From a virus, in the IMG/VR virus record IMGVR_UViG_3300025705_000017, positions 1 to 28,242 of that record: DNA of 28,242 nt. One strand, written 5' to 3'. Each line of letters opens with the position of its first letter. Position 1 is the first letter of the stretch. The position numbers and the translations under genes were made by a program. This document shows positions 6,328 through 17,400 of this stretch, in pieces. The notes beneath the pieces were generated by a model that saw nothing but the letters and a program-made list of their open reading frames with translations, had not been told where the DNA came from and searched no databases.

Positions 6328-9300
6328 ATGTCATTAAGTCCATTATCATTTGATTCTACTGAAAATTTTAGAAAAAAATTATTAGTAAAAAATCTACAAC
6401 CATATAATAGTGATGGTTTTACTCCTGCGTCACAACCAGGACAAAGCGAAGTTATTATAAATGATATTGGTGTTATTGACTCTCAAGAGGTAGAGGTGAT
6501 TGGTTCTGATGAAGGAAACTACGCTTATGTTAAAAACCAATATGGACCTGAAGGTGGTTTTGGTGAGCCGAAATCTATTGATGACATTACTTTTATAAAT
6601 TCTGTAACGAGTTTTAGTAATACTTTAAATTTAGATATGAATCAGGGCATACCTGCCTTAGTCGGTAAAAGTCCTTATAACACATTTATTGCGTCATCAT
6701 ATAATCCATTTATATTATTAACAAGTCAAAACCCTCAAGGGGATAACGGTTCATTATCTCAAGATTCTGATTTAGCGAGAATTGCTGCGGAATCACTTAA
6801 GACTGAGTTTCAATATCGAATAGCCGAAGAAACATATCAACAAACTATAGGTAGAGTAAACGCGATAGATGCGTTAACAGACCCATTTGATTTACTCGGT
6901 ATCGTCACAGGTAATAAATCTATTATTGAGAGAGATTGGAAAATTTCAGTACCTAAGAGTTTAATTGGTAAAGGTTTAGATTTCATTAGTAGAGTTAGTG
7001 GTGTGTATTCACCATATTCGTGGATACCTGGTGATTACTTTAGTTCTGAACCAAAACAAATGTATTTAAATCAAATAGCCAATAAAATAACAGGTTTATT
7101 TGATAAGAGAGGAGTTTTAAAGTTACCCACCGAAAAGACAGGAATGCAAATATTCTTGGATAATACAGGTGGTGGACAACGTTCAAGACTTTTTCACGGA
7201 CTTAGATTAAACCGTTATATACCTGATTATAATAAAAACTTCTTAACCGATTTATTTACAAAGGTACCTAAACAAAATTATTACGTAGGTAGTTCGCAAC
7301 AAGAAATGAGAGATGTTGTTGCTCCTGCGGAGTCATTACCGTTAGATAGAGATGGTAATAAAACTCAAACACCAGTATATGGTTATGATGAGGTTGCTAA
7401 AATTTACGAAAACGAAGAAAAAGATAATCAATATAAATTTGGTTTAAATCAAACCTCAACATATGATGATGGGGGATTACAAGGAGGATTTACTTGGGTT
7501 TCACCAAAATATAAAGATAGGGCAGGGCAAAAAGTTGGTAAAGGTGCGGAGTTTTTTGGTACTATTGATACGGATTGGAATGAACAAGGGGTTCAAAATA
7601 CTTTTACAGCTACACAATCGGTAGACGGTTCTGGAAATTACCAATACACTAAAGGTTCTATATTAGATAATACACAAAAATTAATTAACGCTGCCGATGA
7701 GGTAGTAGGTGTTAGAAAACTACAACATGTTGGTAATGCCATTGACCAAGTATCAAAAGTGTTTCATGATGGTACGAGAGAACTAACAAAAGGTTCAAGA
7801 GTAATTGCCTATAAAGATGTTGATGGTGATATCGTTGGACAGGAGTATTGTCGTGTATTCACTAAAGATACCCCATATTACTCTATGGGTGATTTACAAA
7901 AAACTGAGGGAATTACAACGGCAAATAGACGGTTTACTTACTCAGTGTTAGATAGTACATACAATTTAAACATTGCGCCAATGAGGGGTAATGAAAGTAC
8001 AAACATAGTAGGTAATGATTTTAGTCCTAAAGGTGAAGGAGTTAAAAAATACATGTTTTCTTTAGAAAACTTAGCATGGAGAACGTCAAGAAAAAAAGGG
8101 TTCACCTATCAAGACCTACCACATTGTGAGAGAGGACCTAATGGTGGTAGGATAATGTGGTTCCCACCTTACGATATGAAAGTAAGTGAAACAAACTCAG
8201 CGAATTGGAATACAAATGAGTTCTTAGGTCGACCTGAACCAATTTATACGTATAATAATACAACAAGAAATGGTAATTTAAGCTGGAAGATTGTGGTTGA
8301 CCACCCATCAATACTAAATGCTATAGTGGATAAAGAATTGGCGAATCAGAGTAATAACAATAAAGTTACAGGTATTGTGGATTCATTTTTTGCTGGTTGT
8401 AGAAAATACGACATATATGAATTAGCCTTAAGATACCCTCAATTTACTTATAATGATATCTACGAGATAATTGTTAACTCACCTGTACCTGAAGAAGTTA
8501 AGGAAAATTTTGATTTTATAAATCCTGGCGTACCTGGAGATGAGGACCCCGCAGTTGTTGAGTATGTTGATAAAGTAAAAGAGGATACTTACAGTTTTGC
8601 TTATTATTTTGATAATGATGTTCCTGGGCCAACAAACGCTACATCAACCACCTCTGATGAGTCTTACCAAACAACATTAACTAATTATATCGCTAGACAG
8701 AGTGATTATAATAAAAACGCGAGTACCGAAAATAAAGTGGGGGTTAAGGAGTTCTATGAAAAAAATATTTTAACAGGACCTGAAAAGGGACCGTTACATA
8801 GTACTTTATTATTTATTGAAGGAGTTGGAGAGGCGTTAAATGCCGGTTCTACAGTTGAAGTCTTATTACAAGGTTCGGCATCGTCACCTAATGCTGTTGA
8901 TTATAATAAATCATTATCAAAAAGAAGAATCGATAGTGTTATACAATATTTATTACCATTAAAACCTTCAAATAGTCAAAAAACGTTACAACAGTGGAAA
9001 GATGATGGTAAATTTATAATTAAAGAGGTTGCGTCGGGAGAACAGGTGACTATTGGTGGTGTCGATTGTACTCAAGATTTACCTCAAGGTGATAAGGTAT
9101 ATTCACCACAGGCGATGGGTTGTAGAAGAGTATTTTTTAACAGTGTTGTTGAAACACCATCTCAAGAAGAAGTTCCGGTAAGTGATGAAGAAAAGACGGT
9201 ACCCACAAAAGATACTGTAACGGAAACTGTTACTGAGGAACCAATTAAATATAAAGACCCAACAACAACCGCAAAACAAAAACAAGAGGTAGCGAAGATA

Positions 9301-11103
9301 ATAGTTAGAAAATTATTGACTGAGTGTGATTACTTTAATTTAGTAAAGGAAAGTTCGCCGATGGTTTATAGTGGTATAAAGGAAAAAATAAAGTACTTCC
9401 AACCAGCATTTCACTCTATTACACCTGAAGGTTTAAATTCAAGACTTACTTTTTTACAACAATGTATTAGACCTGGTGATACTATACCTGTAATAGGTGA
9501 TGATGGTAGACCAACTGAGTTTAATGCAAAGAATACATCATTTGGGGCGCCACCGATATGTATATTAAGAATTGGTGATTTCTATCATACTAAAATTGCT
9601 ATTAATCAAATATCTATCAGTTATGAACCATTAACTTTTGATTTAAATCCTGAGGGGATAGGTGTCCAACCAATGTTAGCGGATATTAATATGTCATTTT
9701 TCTTTATAGGTGGTCAAGGATTGAAAGAACCTGTAAATAGATTACAAAACGCACTTTCATTTAATTATTACGCCAATACAGAGGTTTACGATGAAAGGTC
9801 TGTAGTTACAGAACAAAGGGACGAGTTAAATCAAGAGATATGGGAATCTATAGAAAGTAATGTAGTCTTTGATGGTAAAGATAATATACCAACTAATGAT
9901 AACATACCAACTAAAGGTGTTACAATTGGTACTATTAAAACTGACGAATTAACCACTTATCCTACAACTACCACAACTACAACTAGTGGTCAAACCTCTT
10001 TTAAAACGATAATGGCAACTGCGGTTGAGGATGTTAAAAATTACGCAAACTCAATGACTGAATCACTCACTCAAGTAGCAAATACTTACTCAATAGATGG
10101 TTTGGCTTACTTTACGGACGAAAGAAATTATACTGACGGTAAAACGTTAGGTTACTATACTGATGGATTTACAGGTACAACTACAAATACCAAACTATTT
10201 GGTAAACCAAAAGAGGACGAGTTACAAAATAAAATAAATAATCTTTTTGATGAAATAATTGATGATGTGAATAATGATAATTCACCATTACTTAAAAAGA
10301 TACATAATAAGAATTTTACAAATGCCGATATAGATTTATATAAGTTTAATATAATTACTTTAATTAATGAAGTTAAACCAAATTACATATCAGATTATAT
10401 GAGTGTTATGCCAAAAGTTGTGAATAATCAATTAAGTCTAATCGAAACCATAGATAAAATAAGTTTTGTAATGACGAATACAGATGGCTTTGCGGATAAG
10501 GCGAGAAATGTACAACAAGAATTAACAGCAACTGATAGTGTTGACAAAACTTCTAAAAACGCAAATAACACATACGAAGAAATGGAAAATGATATGGTGA
10601 CTTTAAGTACTGACTTAAAGGAGTTTTATGACCAAATATTTGACGATAATAAAAAATTAGTCGAAAAACCATTTAAACCTGATTACTCATTTTCGATTGA
10701 ATACCAAGATGAGGGTCAATATTACTCTCGTTTTATGAATGCTATGTATCAAAAAATATTAAACGATAAAGACACGGTTATATTAAAACTATTGAATGAT
10801 AGGTTAGGTAACATCAATAAATGGGACAGATACGTTAATAATCTTGTTGATGACTTACAAAGGAACTATGAAAAAGTACAAAGAAAAACTGAAAGAGAGT
10901 TAGACAGATTTAGTAAACGTAGTTCAGTTAGGAAGTTTAACGACTATTCACCATTTACTAAAGAAAAAGAAAGAATATTTTATTATATAAACGTACCTAA
11001 AGAGAACATAAATTCAGTTAGAGATGGGTACTTTAACGAACTGTATTCTGGATTAAATAAAGGTACTGCAGAATCATACAACGGAAAAGTAACATTTAAT
11101 TAA
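6328..11103 (+). CDS. Giant baseplate/tail-tube-end protein with OmpA-like domain
   Basis: 1591-aa structural protein. Its parts, in order: an N-terminal region (about 1-600) rich in Tyr/Asn/Gly with no recognised fold; residues about 605-665 with ETNSANWNTNEFLGRPEP and WKIVVDHPSI, a pattern I associate with tail-tube-end or cap proteins of T4-like phages; residues about 753-942, an OmpA/MotB-like domain (SFAYYFDNDVPG strand, then YNKSLSKRRIDSVIQYL, the NxxLSxxRxxxVxxYL motif of peptidoglycan binding, and the last strand MGCRRVFFNS). The linker near 950-985 is Glu/Thr/Pro-rich. Residues about 1075-1155 (CILRIGDFYHTKIAINQ, then PEGIGVQPMLADINMSFFFI) resemble LysM-adjacent tube-initiator domains. 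A Thr-rich linker (about 1211) precedes a helical C-terminal part. Neighbours gp53-like and the 2203-aa protein indicate a hub role. It may combine T4 gp48/gp54-like functions with wall binding; this is inferred. Structural class is fairly sure, exact T4 equivalent is not. Confidence 0.7.
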   Translation: MSLSPLSFDSTENFRKKLLVKNLQPYNSDGFTPASQPGQSEVIINDIGVIDSQEVEVIGSDEGNYAYVKNQYGPEGGFGEPKSIDDITFINSVTSFSNTLNLDMNQGIPALVGKSPYNTFIASSYNPFILLTSQNPQGDNGSLSQDSDLARIAAESLKTEFQYRIAEETYQQTIGRVNAIDALTDPFDLLGIVTGNKSIIERDWKISVPKSLIGKGLDFISRVSGVYSPYSWIPGDYFSSEPKQMYLNQIANKITGLFDKRGVLKLPTEKTGMQIFLDNTGGGQRSRLFHGLRLNRYIPDYNKNFLTDLFTKVPKQNYYVGSSQQEMRDVVAPAESLPLDRDGNKTQTPVYGYDEVAKIYENEEKDNQYKFGLNQTSTYDDGGLQGGFTWVSPKYKDRAGQKVGKGAEFFGTIDTDWNEQGVQNTFTATQSVDGSGNYQYTKGSILDNTQKLINAADEVVGVRKLQHVGNAIDQVSKVFHDGTRELTKGSRVIAYKDVDGDIVGQEYCRVFTKDTPYYSMGDLQKTEGITTANRRFTYSVLDSTYNLNIAPMRGNESTNIVGNDFSPKGEGVKKYMFSLENLAWRTSRKKGFTYQDLPHCERGPNGGRIMWFPPYDMKVSETNSANWNTNEFLGRPEPIYTYNNTTRNGNLSWKIVVDHPSILNAIVDKELANQSNNNKVTGIVDSFFAGCRKYDIYELALRYPQFTYNDIYEIIVNSPVPEEVKENFDFINPGVPGDEDPAVVEYVDKVKEDTYSFAYYFDNDVPGPTNATSTTSDESYQTTLTNYIARQSDYNKNASTENKVGVKEFYEKNILTGPEKGPLHSTLLFIEGVGEALNAGSTVEVLLQGSASSPNAVDYNKSLSKRRIDSVIQYLLPLKPSNSQKTLQQWKDDGKFIIKEVASGEQVTIGGVDCTQDLPQGDKVYSPQAMGCRRVFFNSVVETPSQEEVPVSDEEKTVPTKDTVTETVTEEPIKYKDPTTTAKQKQEVAKIIVRKLLTECDYFNLVKESSPMVYSGIKEKIKYFQPAFHSITPEGLNSRLTFLQQCIRPGDTIPVIGDDGRPTEFNAKNTSFGAPPICILRIGDFYHTKIAINQISISYEPLTFDLNPEGIGVQPMLADINMSFFFIGGQGLKEPVNRLQNALSFNYYANTEVYDERSVVTEQRDELNQEIWESIESNVVFDGKDNIPTNDNIPTKGVTIGTIKTDELTTYPTTTTTTTSGQTSFKTIMATAVEDVKNYANSMTESLTQVANTYSIDGLAYFTDERNYTDGKTLGYYTDGFTGTTTNTKLFGKPKEDELQNKINNLFDEIIDDVNNDNSPLLKKIHNKNFTNADIDLYKFNIITLINEVKPNYISDYMSVMPKVVNNQLSLIETIDKISFVMTNTDGFADKARNVQQELTATDSVDKTSKNANNTYEEMENDMVTLSTDLKEFYDQIFDDNKKLVEKPFKPDYSFSIEYQDEGQYYSRFMNAMYQKILNDKDTVILKLLNDRLGNINKWDRYVNNLVDDLQRNYEKVQRKTERELDRFSKRSSVRKFNDYSPFTKEKERIFYYINVPKENINSVRDGYFNELYSGLNKGTAESYNGKVTFN
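9880..9915 (+). repeat. Short in-frame tandem duplication, 18 bp x 2
   Basis: Two 18-base copies (9880-9897 and 9898-9915) differ at 2 positions and encode DNIPTN then DNIPTK in a linker of the 1591-aa protein. A Thr-rich segment follows nearby. This looks like slippage-driven growth of a flexible linker. Confidence 0.6.
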
Positions 11104-11105
11104 TT

Positions 11106-11423
11106 ATGAGATATTGGAACAGATATACAGACTTTTTAGTTAACGGACAACAATCAGTAGTTCCGTTTGTTAGAATACCCTCAAAACCTTCGGATAAAAG
11201 ATTTATTTTTAGGACTGGTCGTAGTAGGTTAGATAAACTAAGTTATGAGTTTTATGAATCACCGTATTTTGGTTGGTTAATATTGGCCGCGAATCCACAG
11301 TATGGTGGTTTAGAGTCTAATATTCCTGATAACGCTCTACTTTTTATACCATTTCCCCTAACAAATTCTTTACAGGACTACAAAGCGGCGGTGGAACAAC
11401 ATTTCTTCTACTATGGCAGATAA
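11106..11423 (+). CDS. 53: Baseplate wedge protein, gp53-like (LysM-like)
   Basis: A 105-aa protein with the LysM-like core of gp53, a wedge component that helps join wedges around the hub. Diagnostic stretch: TGRSRLDKLSYEFYESPYFG, then WLILAANPQYGGLESNIPDN and LLFIPFPL, matching the family pattern of DxLxxxxYxxxxxxWxIxxAN followed by IPxxxxLxIP. It is much shorter than T4 gp53 (196 aa) but similar in length to many gp53-like LysM tail proteins of other phages. The ATG is 3 bases after the stop of the giant gene, and the last 11 bases overlap the next gene, so the three are probably translated together. Confidence 0.8.
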   Translation: MRYWNRYTDFLVNGQQSVVPFVRIPSKPSDKRFIFRTGRSRLDKLSYEFYESPYFGWLILAANPQYGGLESNIPDNALLFIPFPLTNSLQDYKAAVEQHFFYYGR

Positions 11424-14400
11424 TAAATTTTTTGGTAACGATAAGGTTTATGTACAAACCGAATATGATAATGTTGTACTAATTGACCCCAACAAAGTTG
11501 TCAATTCTGACGGTACGGTTCAAGAACGCAATGTCAAACAAGAAAATTTAATAACCTACGCAAACTTAGAGGCGAGGGTAATACCAAGAACAAAATTAGC
11601 TATTGGGTCTAATTACTCGGATAGTGTTAAAAATGTGGGGGTGGCTCAATTAAAGGTTAATTTTATGGAAGGTAATCCACAAAATCAAAAAGAACCCAAC
11701 GTCAACTTAGGAGGTAAAGACTCTGAAGACCCAAAATATTTTGATTCTACATGGACTGACCAATTTTTACCTGGACAAAATAATAAAATGGAAAATGACA
11801 TTTTTAGTTCAGGAAGAGGCGTTGATACACAATTATTAGGTATTACCAGAATTAACATAAAAATGAATCCTGCATTTGTCCCTACGGTTACTATTGAAAT
11901 GACCGATGTACAGGGAAGAGTTTTATTTGAAAGGGGTGATAAGTCGCCGTATTCGATATTCATGAATTTACCATACCCAATTTTTATTTTAACGGTAAAA
12001 GGTCATTATGGTAAAGCGATTAAGTTAGAGTTAATGTTAAAAGATTTTAACGCCAGATTTGAACCTTCAGACGGTAGTTACAAAATAACGACCTCATATG
12101 TTGCTAGGTCACACGCCTTTCTAAAAGATACGTTATTAGATTATCTATACACTACACCACATATGTACCCAAAAAGTTATGAACTTGAAAACGTCAAGGG
12201 GGTACCTGCGGGAGGAACAGTTGCAATTGATAAGATTGATACCACTAAAGGAATGGAAAAAATAAAAGAAGTGTATTCTTTATATAAGGCTAAAGGTTTA
12301 GTAAGTGAGGATTTTCCTGAAATTACTCTTAATCAAATGAGAATGAGGTTAGAGTACTTTAATCGTTATGTTATGGAGGCGTATTCTAAAGAAGATATGT
12401 CAGTTTTAACTAATATCGTCAATTATGAGAGAGCCATTACGAAATATAGAAGAAGTCTTTATCCTGATGTTGGTAAAAATTGGTATAATCAGTATATTGA
12501 CAGGAATCAAATCTATATTTTAAAAGATACTAAAGCTACCGTGTTGTACGGATTAAATCCTGACCTTGATGAACAAGGACGTAGAACCGCAATATCAAAA
12601 TTAAAAATTGCGATTGACGAAGGTAATAAATCATTACAAGATAACCCAACGTTTTTTCTTCCTGGTACTTATGAGATAGAAGGTAAATCAAATCCTTCAA
12701 AAATTGCGGTTAACATTAAAGCTAGTGACTTAATAGAAGATATTACGGACCCAGAGGTAATAGATTATAAGGCAACATATATTAAACGTAATGGTAATGA
12801 ACCAACAGAAGAGCAATTAAAAAAGTTTGAAGGGGACATTAAAGGAGCGTTTAAAGTTTCGTCCAAAAGTTATAAAGTTGGAAAGGATGGTGAATTACAG
12901 GAAACTGATAGCCCTTCAGTACTTATCGCTTTTGGTGGAGTTTTTAAAAGTGCTAACTTTCAAAATGGTAGTTTTCTGGCTAAATTAGCTAAAATTGAGA
13001 CTACATTTAAAAGATTAAAGGAAGAGATTGAAACAAAATTATCTGAAGCATTAGCTAAAAAAATTGTAAGTTCAGATGTGGGATTAGGATTTAATCCAAC
13101 AATGAATAATGTCTTAGCGGTTATATGCGCAAACGCTGAGGCGTTTTATAGGTTAATGGATGAGACTCATAGAAGGGCGTGGGATGTTAGAGATAATCCG
13201 GTAAGGTTAACTGCGATTTTTGAAAAGGAATTTGGTGTTGATGCGTCTAAAAACTCATTAAAAACAGTAAAAGTTGATGGTAAAGAACCTACTTTACAAA
13301 ATAGTCAAATAGTTTATCCGTGGCCACAATATTTTATTGAAGAGACGGTTGATAATAAAACTGAATATACTCTAACTTATCCGGGTGACCCCGCAGTGGT
13401 TAATACGTTACAGGGATGGAACCATAATGTTTGGCCTGAAATACAATTTACTGAGGAATATATTACAGCGTCTTTAGAAAAAGACAAACCTAATATTAAT
13501 ATAAATTATGGTAATGAAACCCAAGTCACTAACTATATTGGAATAAATTCAGTGGAGTTCCCGTTCGATAATTCGCCATATACCAATGAAGAATATGTTT
13601 CATTTTTCTATGAAATATATGAAAGAACCTACTTAGGAGCTAACTATAGTAAAGTAGTTAGAAATAATAATTTTAGAAAAACGTTATATAACGTATTGGC
13701 GGATTTTGAATCATCTAACATAAAAGATGGTGTAGATAACATTCCTGAATTAATGAAAATATTAAAGGAATTTAAATTTAATGCGTCAACTTTTAATCGA
13801 TACCTTTTATCAATTTCTAATAATGGTGAAGGTAGTTATTTTGCCAGAAAGGTGAGAGACATATATACTCAAAATTATATAAAAGGTTATATTGAACACG
13901 ATTTTGGTATCTACAGTCAAGAAAGTATGAATACAAATTCGGTTGAGGTTATATCATCAACAGAGTCAGTAAAAGATTTAGAAACTTATATTACGGGAAC
14001 GTCATCAAACGCTACTACGTTAATGGATGTGTATCCATTTAATAATCTTAAATGGTTAAAAGAAAATATTTCTAACGGTAAAGATATATCAAATATTGAA
14101 AGAGCTAATAGTACTACTAGTATTATGAATTTTAATATTCTTAAAAAGAGTATTGCGACGTTTGATGACCAATCATCTGATGATGTAAGATATAAAAATA
14201 ATTTTATCACTTATTACCAATACGATAAAAACTACCCGTCAAATCCAAATCAAAACACTAGTAATAATAGTGATAGTACGCAGTATCAAACAAATGCTCA
14301 GGTTAAGGATTATTATTTAAACAGAGAAAATAAAGATTTTTATTTAACGGAAAGTCCAATAGATTATGGGACTGATTATAATACTGCAACAAACAATTTA

Positions 14401-17400
14401 ACAACAATACAGACAACGTCTCTATTGAATACTCCTTATTTTACTAATGCAATATTGAAGGGGGTATCGGGTGAAACAAATCAAGAGGTAAACCCATATG
14501 TTGGTTTAGGTTATATATATTTGAATTCACTGCCACTACCAACATTAAGTGAGAAATATTTAACAAAAAACACTAGCGATGCTGGTGTTGATACTGTAAA
14601 ATGGGGAGATAACATTTATGCTGGTTTAAGTAAGTTTGCTGCTCTCCATAAAATACCTTACCTTTGGTTATTAAAGTACGGTTCAATATGGCATAGATAC
14701 AAAGAAGATAAAGTAGGTAATGGAGATATTCTTGATGGGATATGGAAAGATTTTGATTATGTTAACGCGTATGACCCAATTACTAACGATATAAATAAAG
14801 TTTATGATGTACAAAACTATACGGGGGGTAGTGCGACCTATGTTCCTCAAAAAACTGAAGTAGTTCCTGTACTAATACCTAATATAATAAATCCAACACT
14901 TCCAGGTACACTTGTTAATTTTAACAAACAAATTACTAAAAATGGATTTTATCCTAAAGTGGTAAATGACACTTACAAATTCTTTACTGGTAAATCACCT
15001 TTAACGGGGTACACCAACACTGAAATGAATGACTTATTTAATAATGGTAAATTCAAATTAGGTAAATCACAAAGTAATTTTTTACCTGCGGGATATGACC
15101 AAGATAACGTACTTAACACTTTAAATTATGATAGTTACTACCAGTACTTTGATATTGAGGGTAACGTTAGTTTTGATTTTAATTTTACAGTTTCAGGTGA
15201 AAATACTACTTCACCAAAGATGTTAATAATACCATCTTCAGGTTATTTAAAATTTACACAAGCCCAAAGAGAGTGTCTAAACTCACAAAATCACTTAACC
15301 CAAAGTATAGATATTAATAATAAATCGATTCAAAATGGTAATGTTAGGTCATTGTGGGCGTCATCTAATTACGGGTATTATAATAATGAATGGGTAAGAA
15401 AACCCAAGACAAATCAATATATTAAAGTTATTGATACGGGAGATACTCAACAAAATGCGTTTAATATTATTAATAAAAATAATGATAACCCATATAAATC
15501 TATTGAGGAAATTTTTGCAATTTTCTCTAAAGAGATGTTAGATGAATTTGAAAAACACTTTTTAAACTTTTGTAAAAAAGATAAGGACTATGAAGATATA
15601 GTATTTAATCCATCCACACCTAACGATGACGAGTACTTAGGGGCATTTAATATTGAGTACAATTATAATATTGAAAAAGTAATGAAAAGTTTACTCATTA
15701 TTGATAAACCTGAATTAACAGATAATTCAATAAATGATGTTAAGAGTATTTCTGATAATCAAATGGAACAATTTGTCAATTTAAATAAAACTCAAATACA
15801 GGAAAGGGATATTATATTAAAAATAGGTAACCCAGGGAGATTTAATAGACGAGTGTTTGATTCATTCTCATCCATTGAAAATATTGTTCCAATAGACCCA
15901 ATTGACTTTAGTTATTATAGAGAGAATACTGTTCCAACTGCGACAAACTCGACTACATTGGCTGCTAGCCAAGGAACATTCCCTGAAGTATGGGATGAAT
16001 TATATTTACGTGTTGGTACGTATGAAGACTTTGATTTAATGTATAGTGATAATGGTTCCTTTATTACTGATTTTTTTCCTGTTATGGATATTCAGTTTAC
16101 TAAAGAAAATGTTAGAGATTTGTCACAAATTATTAAAGTTTTTGCAACACAAAAAATGAATGACAATAATTTAACTAAGAGTGATTTTCAACAAACATTT
16201 GATGATTTTATGTCAGGTCAGGTAACATTTCAAAATGACATGTTAAACCAAATTTTTACTAATTTAAATAAAACGTTACCGTCAGTTAAAGTAAACAATA
16301 CCCAATCAAGAATTTCTAAATTAGACGATAAGGGAGGTGCTTTAAAAACTGAATTATGGGAAACATTTAAAAACTTTAATGATAGGTGGATATCAGGTCA
16401 AGATGTTAAGAATAAAACATTGTTTGAGCAATTTCTATTTTTGGATAAGGCGAATAGACCTATTGGTGATAAGGTAATCATTAATATTAATCAATTAAGA
16501 GGGTTTTTAAAAAGTAATTTAGCTCAAACTAGTGTGTTGGACTTAATAGGTAGTATTTTAGAAAAAAATAATTTTATATTTATGCCCACACCATCTTACG
16601 CTAATTTTTATGGTAGAAACGAAAGAGTAAAAGAAGGTATGCCTAACCCCGCGTTTAGTGATGTTGCTAATAATACTTTTGGAACATTTTTAGAAGTAGA
16701 TACCCATACCTCTGAACCTAAATTATTGGCGATATATGTTGGTAAACCCGCCGAAAAATTAAACACGTCACCTGAAAACGATAATTACTTATACGGGGAC
16801 GATTCTTTTGATATATCAATACCGTCACAAAGTGGAGTTAGAGCAACCGAAGATGGTGTCACCAATTTCTCAGATAGAAATAAGGTAGTTGCGTTTAATG
16901 TAGACTTTGGTATACAAAATCAAAGTATATTTAAATCAATCAATATTGATATGTCACAAAGAAAAAATATAGCACCAACGTTTCAAGTGCTCGCGGATAT
17001 GGGTGCTCAGGCCGATGGACAAAAAGTGGCTCAACAGTCGGTAAGTTTATATAATTTTTATAAAGCGGCTAGTTATAATTGTAGTGTTACGTCTATGGGT
17101 AACGTTATGATTCAACCTACAATGTATTTTAATTTAAGGTATGTTCCAATGTTTTATGGTCCTTATTTAATAACAAGTGTAACTCATGATATCACTACCA
17201 GAGATTTTCAAACGAGTTTCGAGGGGGTACGTATGTCAAAATACTCACTAAAAATGCCTAATGGATTAATATCTAGTGTTAATCGAGAAATAGTACAAAA
17301 CTACTTATCGGAAGTTAGAAGAATACCCACACTTGCGGGTTCTACTGCAGATACAGTTACTAGGTCAACAGATATAAAAAATAGTTCAACCAAGAGTGGG

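Noticed and set aside
10650-11103. C-terminal part of the 1591-aa protein as a separate tail fibre or chaperone gene
   Set aside because: The frame is continuous and the charged helical sequence runs on without a start signal; there is no evidence for a separate start.
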